The position numbers and the translations under genes are program-made. Shown in pieces: positions 1 through 9,348 of a stretch of 52,572 bases of DNA. The stretch spans positions 1-52,572 of the forward strand of contig JAISPT010000070.1 of the NCBI GenBank assembly GCA_031274715.1. Reading direction: 5' to 3'. Positions within the stretch are counted from its first letter, which is position 1; each line of letters begins with the position of its first letter. This DNA is from Azonexus sp. (GTDB taxonomy: Bacteria > Pseudomonadota > Gammaproteobacteria > Burkholderiales > Rhodocyclaceae). The notes beneath the pieces were generated by a model. That model worked only from the letters and a program-made list of their open reading frames with translations. It was not told where the DNA came from and made no database searches.

Positions 1-645
1 TTCAACGGCCTGCCGCAGGTCAAGCACATCGCGATGATGGCGACGTGGACCAAGGCCGGCTATTTCCGCCTGTTCGGCCGGCGCGACGAGGCCAGCGGCA
101 AGTTCAACGACGGCGAGTGCGCGATGATCTCCACCGATTCCCGCGAGGCCAGCGATTTCCGTGAAGCACGCGGCGTCGAGCTAGGCGTCGCGCCGCTGCC
201 GCACCACGATGACGTCTATGGCGGCCGGCGTGGCACGCTGGCCGACGGCGCCTCGCTGTGGATCGGCGCCGGGCGTTCGGCGGCCGAATACAAGGCGGTG
301 GCGAAATTCGTTGCTTTCCTGTTGGCGCCGGAAATGCAGGTCGAAGTGGTGCGCCGCAACGGCGCCCTGCCCGTGACTGGCGCCGCCCGGGCCGCAGCGC
401 GCAGCACCCTGCTGCGCGACGACGACCGGACGCTGGATATCGCCTTCGCATCCCTGAAAGGGCAGGGGGCACGGACGGCAATGCGCGTGGCCAACATCGA
501 GCCGGTGTTGTTGATTACCAACGAAGAACTGGAAGCCGTTTGGGATGGCCGCAAGCCGGCCAAAGCGGCCCTTGATACCGCGGTTTCCCGCGGCAACAGC
601 CTGCTGGCCGCCCAGCCGCTGCTGAAAAAAACTCAGCCCTTCTGA
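1..645 (+). CDS. ugpB: UgpB, sn-glycerol-3-phosphate ABC transporter substrate-binding protein (3' part)
   Basis: The reading frame is open from the first base, so the N-terminal half lies outside the window; about 214 residues are visible. They match the C-terminal half of UgpB, the periplasmic protein that binds glycerol-3-phosphate or glycerophosphodiesters and delivers them to the UgpAEC permease. Recognisable stretches are the GASLWIGAG segment, the KFVAFLLAPEMQ helix, the LPVT turn and the terminal EELEAVWDGRKPAKAALDTA helix. The stop codon overlaps the ugpQ start (TGATG), so the two genes are translationally coupled. The family assignment is firm; substrate preference is inferred from the family and the neighbour. 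Confidence 0.88.
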   Translation, partial: FNGLPQVKHIAMMATWTKAGYFRLFGRRDEASGKFNDGECAMISTDSREASDFREARGVELGVAPLPHHDDVYGGRRGTLADGASLWIGAGRSAAEYKAVAKFVAFLLAPEMQVEVVRRNGALPVTGAARAAARSTLLRDDDRTLDIAFASLKGQGARTAMRVANIEPVLLITNEELEAVWDGRKPAKAALDTAVSRGNSLLAAQPLLKKTQPF

Positions 646-1370
646 TGCCGTCGTCGTCGCCGCTGCTGCGCTGGATTGCCCATCGCGGCGGCGGGTCGCT
701 GGCCCCCGAGAACACCCTGGCCGGCATCCGCCTGGCTGCTCGCCTGGGTTTTCGCGCTGTCGAGTTCGACGTCATGTTGAGTGCCGACGGCACGCCGGTG
801 CTGATCCACGACGAAACCCTGGAGCGCACCACCGACGGCCGCGGTCGTGTCTGCGAGACGTCGGATACCGCATTGTTCGCCCTCGACGCCGGCAACGGCG
901 AGCGTATTCCCCGTTTGGTCGACGCTGCCCGGCTGTGCCGCGAACTCGGGCTGCTGGCCAATGTCGAGATCAAGCCGGCGGCCGGCCATGAGGTGGTCAC
1001 GGCCGAGACCGTGATCCGGCTGGCCGGCGAGCTATGGCGGACGGCACCTGACCAGGTGCTGCTGTCGTCCTTCGTGCCCGAGGCCATCGTCATGGCCCGC
1101 GATCTGGCCCCCGATCTGCGGCGCGGCATGTTGTACGAGACGGTGCCGGGCGATTGGCTCGACTTCTGCCGTCGCGTCGGGGCGACGGCCTTGCATTGCG
1201 ACGCGACGCAGGTCGACGATGCCGTGCTGCGCGAGGCTGCGGCGCACGACATACCGGTGCTGTGCTATACGGTCGATGTGCCGGAAATCGCGGCCGACCT
1301 GCTGCGGCGCGGCGTTGCCGGCTTCTTCACCGATCGCCTGGACCGCTTCGCCAGCCAGGCTGGTGCCTGA
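645..1370 (+). CDS. ugpQ: UgpQ, glycerophosphodiester phosphodiesterase
   Basis: A 241-residue cytoplasmic GDPD-family enzyme with no signal peptide. It hydrolyses glycerophosphodiesters to sn-glycerol-3-phosphate and an alcohol. The family fingerprint is near the N-terminus: AHRGGGSLAPENTLAG (catalytic His-Arg and metal-binding Glu), then EFDV, then the second catalytic His in VLIHDETLERTTDG. The length equals that of E. coli UgpQ (about 247). The ATG at 645 overlaps the ugpB stop by one base, so it belongs to the ugp transport operon. The next gene, alaS, starts 142 bp later and probably has its own promoter. Confidence 0.92.
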   Translation: MPSSSPLLRWIAHRGGGSLAPENTLAGIRLAARLGFRAVEFDVMLSADGTPVLIHDETLERTTDGRGRVCETSDTALFALDAGNGERIPRLVDAARLCRELGLLANVEIKPAAGHEVVTAETVIRLAGELWRTAPDQVLLSSFVPEAIVMARDLAPDLRRGMLYETVPGDWLDFCRRVGATALHCDATQVDDAVLREAAAHDIPVLCYTVDVPEIAADLLRRGVAGFFTDRLDRFASQAGA

Positions 1371-1512
1371 GAACGACGCCGGAAACATCGGCGGCAAGGG
1401 CCGCCCGGCGCGGCTTTGGGCCGCGCCCCCGGCGCCGGCAAAAGCCGCCGTGCAGCAGATTTTTCTTTTAAAATCGCGGGTTTCGATACTCCCGCCGTTG
1501 AGGCCGCCGTTC

Positions 1513-4134
<2,622 letters not shown>

Positions 4135-4288
4135 AGGGAATTTGAAGCTGACCGATTGGGTGCTTGCGTAACGGGTCCAGTAACTTCGGCGGCTGCCTCC
4201 TATCCGTCGAGTTTTAGGTTTGCCTAATCGAAAAAATAGCTGCTATTCCTGGCCAAGTTTGACAACAGCCATAAGCTAGATGACATTG

Positions 4289-4322
4289 CTCCTCTCAAAA
4301 CAGTTCGTCTATATATAGTTAG
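4289..4322 (+). repeat. ~35-bp repeat, copy 1 (before the 199-aa cassette-like gene)
   Basis: The stretch CTCCTCTCAAAACAG followed by GTCTATATATAGTTAGG closely matches 5769-5808 (CTCCTCTCTCAAGACAG, then GTCTATATGTGGTTATTAGG). It ends in GTTAGGA (4318-4324), an attC/attI-like core, and is followed by a small inverted repeat (GGAGGT/ACCTC) also seen at the start of the third unit (5749-5767). It could be a shared cassette left end or a promoter module (TATATA as a -10). The role is unknown. Confidence 0.5.
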
Positions 4323-4363
4323 GAGGTGCAGACCTCTACACAACTACTGAAAGGAGATGAGTT

Positions 4364-4963
4364 ATGCCGTTCGCGGACATGATGAATGACACAGTCGACT
4401 TATTGAAGTCGGATGGAACGAAAACGACAGGGCTGAGGGCGAGTGTCCAAAAAAATAAGGTTTTCATGGATGCCAATGGTGTTCTGGTTGAGCCACAAGA
4501 CCTGATCATTCGCAGAATGTCCAACGGTGCTGAAGAAACGTATCGCGTTATTGACCCTGGGTTTCATGAGGCCTTCCATGGAATCAAAGCCCACTATCAA
4601 ATGGATGTTCATAAATTAGGGCTCCCCGAAGCCAAGAGCGCGATACAGAACATCACCTACAACATCACAGGCAGCAATGCGCGTATTAATCAAAATTCAG
4701 TTGATAACTCAACCAACGTGGTACAAATTGATGCGCGAGCTATTCAGTGTATTGAGGATCTACGAAAGGGAATTGATAACTCATCCCTTTCTGCGCAAGA
4801 AAAGGTAGAGGCTAATGAGGTTATCGACGAGGTAGAAAATGCCTTCCGCTCTGGTTCTCCCAAAAAATCTGTTGTAAGTGCTCTGTTGAAAGCTCTACCG
4901 CATGCCGCAAATGTTGCCTCTATCATTTCCGCATTGATAGGTTTAACAGGCGGAAACGCATGA
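4364..4963 (+). CDS. hypothetical protein with Asn-rich linker, cassette-like
   Basis: A 199-residue protein of unknown function, preceded by a good ribosome site (AAGGAG, 8 bases before the ATG). GC content is clearly lower than in the flanking alaS and EamA genes. Three parts can be seen: an N-terminal beta-rich region (about 1-90, containing FHEAFHGIKAHYQM); an Asn-rich low-complexity stretch (about 96-121) with NITGSNARINQNSV and DNSTNVV; and a charged helix (about 125-160) followed by a hydrophobic C-terminal helix (about 168-195, ending ASIISALIGLTGG) that could insert in a membrane. The Asn-rich part resembles GSQNVLIQGNNNVVG in the protein at 41692-42510. The likely integron-cassette setting makes an accessory role (conflict or stress) conceivable, but no family is recognised. 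Confidence 0.75.
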   Translation: MPFADMMNDTVDLLKSDGTKTTGLRASVQKNKVFMDANGVLVEPQDLIIRRMSNGAEETYRVIDPGFHEAFHGIKAHYQMDVHKLGLPEAKSAIQNITYNITGSNARINQNSVDNSTNVVQIDARAIQCIEDLRKGIDNSSLSAQEKVEANEVIDEVENAFRSGSPKKSVVSALLKALPHAANVASIISALIGLTGGNA

Positions 4964-5147
4964 TCAGACGTTGACCGCTTGCGCGGACAACGTGACATGA
5001 CTAGGCGGCAAGCCGCCTATACAGGCATTAACCGCTACGCGGATAATGCGTTACATTCTGCTTCGGCAAGCGAAGATGGTATGTTTTTCGGGTCGCGCGT
5101 TCGGTTGGCCTTGTGTCCAGCACTCCGCCCAAGCCCCCTAGCAACAT
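4964..5147. other. non-coding stretch with stacked hairpins between cassette-like genes
   Basis: No credible gene lies between 4964 and 5274 (311 bp). The first part holds three perfect or near-perfect hairpins: AGGCGGCAAGCCGCCT (5003-5018), GCATTAACCGC...GCGGATAATGC (5025-5049) and CTTCG/CGAAG (5061-5075). The probable attC at 5148-5211 follows. Long, structured 3' ends are typical of chromosomal integron cassettes. I see no T-run that would make any of these hairpins an intrinsic terminator. Confidence 0.55.
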
Positions 5148-5211
5148 GCTTAACCCCGCGCGCTTCGCGCGCTGGGCAGCCCATGGCGTAGCCTTGGGCT
5201 GCCGGTTAGAC
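5148..5211 (+). other. probable attC site (integron cassette recombination site), 64 bp
   Basis: A GCTTAAC core (RYYYAAC, 5148-5154) pairs across 64 bp with GTTAGAC (GTTRRRY, 5205-5211), and the stem extends by AACC/GGTT. Inside are a GCGCGCTTCGCGCGC hairpin (5158-5172) and a 9-bp inverted repeat GGCAGCCCA/TGGGCTGCC (5175-5183/5195-5203). The sequence after the core, GTTAGACGTCATGCG, looks like a typical cassette start. The inner L boxes are less canonical than those at 5695-5755, so this call is probable rather than certain. Confidence 0.55.
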
Positions 5212-5274
5212 GTCATGCGAAGCGTGGATCCTTCTACCCCACGCTAAATCTCCCCAGAGGGAAAAGGAGCGTCA

Positions 5275-5700
5275 ATGGAAATCAAATTTATTTCCGGATT
5301 TGCCGTCATTACAAAGCAGCCAGAGGCAAGTGCAGCGCTGTATCGGGAGATACTTGGCTTGCCGCTGGAGAGGTACGAGATGACGGACTATCGCTTCATG
5401 GACAATTTTCCCGGAGCCCATCACTTTGGCGTGTGGCCTCTGGAAATGGCCGCTCAGTCATGCTTCGGGGAAGATAAGTGGCCTACTTCCATTCCTGAGC
5501 CAACCGCAACCATTGATTTTGAGCTGGCAGATGCCGAGTCAGTAGCGCTAGCCGTTCAGGAGATGAAAGCAAAGGGGCAAGATTTTATTCATGAGGTGAG
5601 AACGGAACCTTGGGGACAAACGGTAGCAAGATTTATCAGTCCCGAAGGAGTGCTGATCAGTTTGAGTTATGCACCGTGGTTGCATGAGAAAGATGCCTAA
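5275..5700 (+). CDS. VOC-superfamily (glyoxalase/bleomycin-resistance-like) protein, cassette gene
   Basis: A 141-residue single-domain protein of the vicinal oxygen chelate fold. It begins MEIKFISGFAVITKQPEASAA with the usual strand-helix YREILGLPLE, and ends RFISPEGVLISLSY, where the Glu of the SPEG turn matches a usual metal ligand. Members are glyoxalases, dioxygenases or antibiotic-binding proteins; the substrate here cannot be told. A strong ribosome site (AAAAGGAG) precedes the ATG. The TAA stop is embedded in the GCCTAAC core of the attC at 5695-5755, and the unit starts at the GTTAGAC core at 5205, so gene plus site form a classic integron cassette of about 545 bp. Confidence 0.85.
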   Translation: MEIKFISGFAVITKQPEASAALYREILGLPLERYEMTDYRFMDNFPGAHHFGVWPLEMAAQSCFGEDKWPTSIPEPTATIDFELADAESVALAVQEMKAKGQDFIHEVRTEPWGQTVARFISPEGVLISLSYAPWLHEKDA

Positions 5701-5755
5701 CATTGCATTCAACCCAGACTGGCCTACGGCCAGCCGGTTAATTTAGGCGTTAGGA
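5695..5755 (+). other. attC site (59-base-element type), 61 bp
   Basis: This has the textbook attC arrangement. R'' is GCCTAAC (5695-5701) and L'' is TTCAACC (5708-5714). A loop stem CTGGCC-TAC-GGCCAG spans 5719-5733. L' is GGTTAA (5736-5741), lacking the one extra base present in L'', as in canonical sites. R' is GTTAGGA (5749-5755). The orientation is +, so the VOC gene and its attC form one cassette. The final base of R' belongs to the next unit, which explains the mismatch with R''. No integron integrase lies in the window. Confidence 0.85.
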
Positions 5756-5768
5756 GGCGCGAACCTCC

Positions 5769-5808
5769 CTCCTCTCTCAAGACAGGCTGTCTATATGTGG
5801 TTATTAGG
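5769..5808 (+). repeat. ~35-bp repeat, copy 2 (start of the third unit)
   Basis: CTCCTCTCTCAAGACAG followed by GTCTATATGTGGTTATTAGG is a diverged second copy of the element at 4289-4322. It lies directly after the attC R' core and the GGAGG...CCTCC inverted repeat, inside the leader of the third small gene. Its function is unknown; it could be a conserved cassette leader or promoter. Confidence 0.5.
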
Positions 5809-5853
5809 CTGTAGGGTACCGAATAAATTCAACCTCATCCTGCGAAGGAGAAA

Positions 5854-6279
5854 ATGATGCAAAAACTTTCGAAGCGATTTATGCTGATCGGGGCAGTGTC
5901 CCTTTTCTTTATGCCTGTTGTGGCGCTTTCCCAAGATTGGTCGCAAATGAAAATTACGCAGGAACAGGCCGAAGAATACGCAAAAATGATTTATAAAAAG
6001 GACATCGCTGCAGGAAAACTCACGCCTAAGCAGGCGGGTGCATACTTCAAATGCTCGGAGGAAGATTACGCTGTCAATTTATCGAAAAGCCCGGACGCTA
6101 AAAAATACGCAGCAGCCTTGGAGCGCTTGCAGCAGCTCGACAGAATGAGCGCCAGTGAGAAGGCGAAATATGATGCGGAGATGAAAACATTAAACGAAGC
6201 AGCGGAAAAACTCCGAAGCCAGTCCCAGGATAAGTGCGTGAAGCAGCTCGGCCTCAAAACAAAGCCCCAAGCAGACTGA
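5854..6279 (+). CDS. small exported hypothetical protein
   Basis: A 141-residue protein with an N-terminal signal sequence (positively charged KLSKR, then a hydrophobic core to about residue 26, predicted cleavage near ALSQD). The mature part is helical and highly charged, with two cysteines (KCSEED and DKCVKQ) that could form a disulfide. Two consecutive ATGs follow the ribosome site AAGGAG; the first is used here. The family is not recognised. GC is low, as in the two preceding cassette genes, and its leader begins at the attC core (5749), but no attC follows it; a strong terminator does. It could be the last cassette of an array whose right-hand site has been lost, or a resident gene. Confidence 0.72.
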   Translation: MMQKLSKRFMLIGAVSLFFMPVVALSQDWSQMKITQEQAEEYAKMIYKKDIAAGKLTPKQAGAYFKCSEEDYAVNLSKSPDAKKYAAALERLQQLDRMSASEKAKYDAEMKTLNEAAEKLRSQSQDKCVKQLGLKTKPQAD

Positions 6280-6321
6280 TCTGACAGCCACCGCTCCGGC
6301 AGACGGAGGTCGTAAAAAGGA

Positions 6322-6361
6322 GTCGTGTTCGCTTTGATTTTTAGCGAACACGACCTCTTTT
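6322..6361. terminator. strong bidirectional intrinsic terminator
   Basis: A perfect 12-bp stem, GTCGTGTTCGCT (6322-6333) with AGCGAACACGAC (6343-6354), is followed by CTCTTTTT on the plus strand and, read in reverse, by CTCCTTTTT. It closes the cassette-like island and insulates it from the EamA gene. Confidence 0.9.
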
Positions 6362-6503
6362 TGAGAGGGTGTCACAGGGGCTTTGTCCTTGCGCAGCCTC
6401 CCATGTCAAATGTTTGCTCCTCCCTATTTCGCGCTGCCTGGAGTCCGTTGCAGTCAGCGCCTTTCCGCGTGCAGCGAACGTGGGCCACTTCCGAAAGATT
6501 TGT

Positions 6504-7448
6504 GTGAGCAATTCCCCGTGTGACGCCAAAGCCATTCGTCTGGCGGTGCTGGCCTTGATGGTGCTGGCGCTGATCTGGAGCTACAACTGGATTTTGATGA
6601 AATCGGTGCTGCGCTATGTCGGCGCGCTCGATTTCACGGCACTGCGTTGCGCATTCGGCGCACTGGTGCTGATGGTGATGCTGCCGCTGACGGGGCGTTC
6701 GCTCAAGCCGCCGCCGTGGCGGCCGGTGCTGTGGATCGGCCTGTTGCAAACCGCCGGCATGGGCGGGCTGGGGCAACTGGCGCTGGTGGCGGGCGGCGCA
6801 GGCAAGACGGCGGTGCTCGTCTATACCATGCCCTTCTGGGTGATTCTGCTGGCGGCGCTGTTTCTCAACGAAAAGCCGCGCCTGCCCCAGTATGCCGCTG
6901 TGCTGATCGCGGCGTTTGGCCTCCTGCTCGTTATCCAGCCCTGGGAATGGCACGGCACTCTGCTCAGTTCCTTGCTGGCAGTCGGCTCTGGCTTGGCCTG
7001 GGCGGGCGGGACGATTGTCGCCAAGCGAGCCTTCCGCCATCAGTCCGTCGATCTCCTGAGCCTGCTGGCTTGGCAGATGGTGGTTGGTGCAATTGTGCTA
7101 TCGACGCTGGCGCTAGCCACCCACAAAACAGAAATCGTCTGGTCGCCCACCATGCTGCTGGTGCTCGGCTACAACGCCGTGCTGTCAACGGCGCTGGCCT
7201 GGGCTTTGTGGTTATTCATCCTACGCACGCTGCCGACGGGCGTCGCCGGACTTTCCAGCCTGATTATTCCGGTGATGAGCGTGCTGTGGGCTTGGTGGCT
7301 GCTCGGCGAGCGACCCGATCTGGCCGAAGGCAGCGGCATCGCGCTGATCTTGCTGGCGTTGGCGTTACTTGGCGGGTTGGGTTCGTTGCGGACGGCGTTG
7401 CGGCGGTTCTTCGATTCGCACCGGCCGCCTGCCAGCGGGCATCGCTGA
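6504..7448 (+). CDS. EamA/DMT-family transporter
   Basis: About 314 residues, 10 predicted membrane helices and two EamA repeats, of the drug/metabolite transporter superfamily (inner-membrane exporters of amino acids, metabolites or drugs). The first repeat has WSYNWILMKSVLRYVGALDFTALR and PFWVILLAALFLNEKP; the second has SGLAWAGGTIVAKRA and PVMSVLWAWWLLGERP. The frame is open upstream, but the GTG at 6504, with GAAAG about 7 bases earlier, gives the N-terminus closest to the first membrane helix. Any start further upstream would add an unconserved Cys-rich leader. The substrate is unknown. The stop lies directly against the convergent membrane-protein gene at 7450. Confidence 0.88.
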   Translation: MSNSPCDAKAIRLAVLALMVLALIWSYNWILMKSVLRYVGALDFTALRCAFGALVLMVMLPLTGRSLKPPPWRPVLWIGLLQTAGMGGLGQLALVAGGAGKTAVLVYTMPFWVILLAALFLNEKPRLPQYAAVLIAAFGLLLVIQPWEWHGTLLSSLLAVGSGLAWAGGTIVAKRAFRHQSVDLLSLLAWQMVVGAIVLSTLALATHKTEIVWSPTMLLVLGYNAVLSTALAWALWLFILRTLPTGVAGLSSLIIPVMSVLWAWWLLGERPDLAEGSGIALILLALALLGGLGSLRTALRRFFDSHRPPASGHR

Positions 7449-7449
7449 T

Positions 7450-7758
7450 CTAGCGCGGCAGGCGCTCATCGTCGGTGGCCTCGCGGACGAATTCGCCTTC
7501 GATGATCCGTACCTCGCCGCTACCGGCCACCGGTGCGGCTTCGCGCATGGCCTTGCGCAGGGCGCGGGTCTTCCACCATAGCCAGCCGGCGAACAGCGTG
7601 CCGCCGATGGCGATCACGGTCAGCGCGACCAGTGAGAACATCACGGCGAGAACCAGCAGGGCCAGGCTGAACACCAGGGTCAGCAGCTTGCCGAGTAGGC
7701 TTTGCGGCGCCCGGACGAAGGCGGCGCGGGCGTGAAACGGGTTCGAGTGTCGGTTCAT
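7450..7758 (-). CDS. small membrane protein, unknown
   Basis: About 102 residues from the ATG at 7758 (MNRHSNPFHARAAF); a longer start at 7791 is possible. One long hydrophobic segment (about residues 23-56, LLTLVFSLALLVLAVMFSLVALTVIAIGGTLFAGW) can form two membrane helices. A basic stretch follows (KTRALRKAMREA), then a hydrophilic tail containing RIIEGEFVRE, a motif I associate with small betaproteobacterial membrane proteins of unknown role. It is convergent with EamA and has 203 bp of non-coding DNA upstream, which includes a hairpin repeat (7917-7944). Confidence 0.7.
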   Translation of the reverse strand: MNRHSNPFHARAAFVRAPQSLLGKLLTLVFSLALLVLAVMFSLVALTVIAIGGTLFAGWLWWKTRALRKAMREAAPVAGSGEVRIIEGEFVREATDDERLPR

Positions 7759-7916
7759 TGGTTGCGGTGGCGTTTGAGCAAGACATTTCATTCTGCCGCA
7801 GCATCGACGCGGGGTCTGTAGACTGCTTGTCGCTGCTTTGTAACCGTCCTCTGCTGGACAGTCGATGCGCTACCGGCGGTGGCCGGCCCGGCGAGGGGTG
7901 ATGGGCGTTACCGGGC

Positions 7917-7944
7917 GTCACCCCAGGCCGAAGCCTGGGGCTTC
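7917..7944 (-). repeat. dispersed hairpin repeat, copy 1
   Basis: On the minus strand it reads GAAGCCCCAGGC, TTCG, then GCCTGGGGTGAC: a hairpin CCCCAGGC/GCCTGGGG. A near-identical unit lies at 19147-19173. It sits just downstream of the phosphomannomutase gene, as REP-type elements often do. No T-run follows. Confidence 0.6.
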
Positions 7945-7961
7945 CTCGTCCCGACTTGTGC

Positions 7962-9338
7962 TCAGAAAGGCAGCGGGAGGCCGGGCCAGACCGCGTTCAG
8001 CGCGTCGCGGAAGGCACCCTGGATACGTGCCAGCGCAGTGGCATTGTCGGCCTCGAAACGCAGCACGACGACCGGCGTGGTGTTGGATGGGCGGGCCAGA
8101 CCGAAGCCGTCGGCGTATTCGACGCGCACGCCATCGATGGAGATGACCTCACTGGCACCGGGAAACTTGCCTTCGGCCTTGAGCTTGGCGATCAGCGTGA
8201 AAGGTTCGCCTTCGGCCATCTTGATGTTCAGTTCCGGGGTCGAGGGTGAATCCGGCAGGGCTTTCAGCGGCGCGTTGGCGTCGGCCGAGCGGCTGAGGAT
8301 TTCCAGCAGGCGGGCGCCGGTGTAAAGGCCATCGTCGAAGCCGTACCAGCGTTCCTTGAAGAAGGTGTGGCCGCTCATTTCGCCGGCCAGCGGGGCGCCG
8401 GTTTCCTTGAGTTTGGCTTTGACCAGCGCGTGGCCGGTGTTCCACATCAACGGCACACCGCCGTGCTGGCGAATCCACGGCGCCAGGAGGCGAGTGCATT
8501 TGACGTCGTAGATCACCATGCCGCCCGGCACGCGCGTCAGTACATCGGCGGCGAACAGCATCAACTGGCGGTCCGGGTAGATGATCTCGCCGTCCTTGGT
8601 GACGACGCCGAGGCGATCGCCGTCGCCATCGAAGGCGATGCCCAGTTCGGCATCGGTGTCCTTGAGCGCCTGGAGCACGTCGGCGAGATTTTCCGGCTTC
8701 GACGGGTCTGGGTGGTGGTTGGGGAAGTTGCCATCGACTTCGCAGTACAGCGGCACGATTTCGCAACCGAGGCGCTTGAAGAGTTCGGGAGCGACCGCGC
8801 CGGCCACGCCGTTGCCGCAGTCCATGACGATCTTCAGCGGGCGGGTTAGTTTCACATCGGCGACGATGCGTTCAATGTAGGCGGCGGCGACATCGGCGCT
8901 ACGCTTCTGGCCCTGGCCGTGCTTCAGCTTGCCGGCCGCGATGCGCTGCTTCAGATCCTGGATGGCATCGAGCGCCAGCGTCGTGCCGCCGATGACCATC
9001 TTCAGGCCGTTGTAGTCGGGCGGGTTGTGGCTGCCAGTGACCGAGACGCAGGAATGGCAGCCCAGTTCGTAGGCGGCGAAATAGGTGACCGGGGTCGGCA
9101 CGCAGCCGATGTCGATGGCGTCGATACCGGCGGCGACGATGCCGTCCATCAGCGCGCCGGCCAGTTCCGGGCCGGACAGGCGGCCGTCGCGGCCGACGGC
9201 GATGGCCGTCTGGCCTTGTTCGGCGGCCAGCGAACCGAGGGCGTGGCCGATTCGGCGGACGATGTCGGCGGTCAGGGTCTTGCCGACGATGCCGCGGATA
9301 TCGTAAGCCTTGAAAATTTCAGCGGGCAGTGAGTTCAT
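7962..9338 (-). CDS. phosphomannomutase/phosphoglucomutase
   Basis: 458 residues, full length for the AlgC/ManB type of the alpha-D-phosphohexomutase family. The enzyme interconverts mannose-6-P or glucose-6-P with the 1-phosphates, feeding exopolysaccharide and LPS precursors. The ATG at 9338 gives the standard start MNSLPAEIFKAYDIRGI. Key parts are the phospho-serine loop VTGSHNPPDYNG, the Mg-binding FDGDGDRLG, the sugar-binding GEMSGH and the C-terminal phosphate loop (RPSNTTPVVVLRFEA). The minus-strand neighbours include a heptosyltransferase, consistent with an envelope-sugar role. The preceding gene (9349) is 10 bp away on the same strand, suggesting co-transcription. Confidence 0.93.
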   Translation of the reverse strand: MNSLPAEIFKAYDIRGIVGKTLTADIVRRIGHALGSLAAEQGQTAIAVGRDGRLSGPELAGALMDGIVAAGIDAIDIGCVPTPVTYFAAYELGCHSCVSVTGSHNPPDYNGLKMVIGGTTLALDAIQDLKQRIAAGKLKHGQGQKRSADVAAAYIERIVADVKLTRPLKIVMDCGNGVAGAVAPELFKRLGCEIVPLYCEVDGNFPNHHPDPSKPENLADVLQALKDTDAELGIAFDGDGDRLGVVTKDGEIIYPDRQLMLFAADVLTRVPGGMVIYDVKCTRLLAPWIRQHGGVPLMWNTGHALVKAKLKETGAPLAGEMSGHTFFKERWYGFDDGLYTGARLLEILSRSADANAPLKALPDSPSTPELNIKMAEGEPFTLIAKLKAEGKFPGASEVISIDGVRVEYADGFGLARPSNTTPVVVLRFEADNATALARIQGAFRDALNAVWPGLPLPF

Positions 9339-9348
9339 GTCTGTGGGC

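Noticed and set aside
1407..1427. GC-rich stem-loop between ugpQ and alaS as a terminator
   Set aside because: The stem is good but no T-run follows on the plus strand; left as an unassigned structure.
4222..4324. A further attC before the first cassette (GCCTAAT ... GTTAGGA)
   Set aside because: The left core is imperfect and the 90 bp between show no L-box pairing or stem.
6280..6330. attC after the third small gene
   Set aside because: No RYYYAAC/GTTRRRY pair is present; only the intrinsic terminator is found, so the third gene is only tentatively a cassette.
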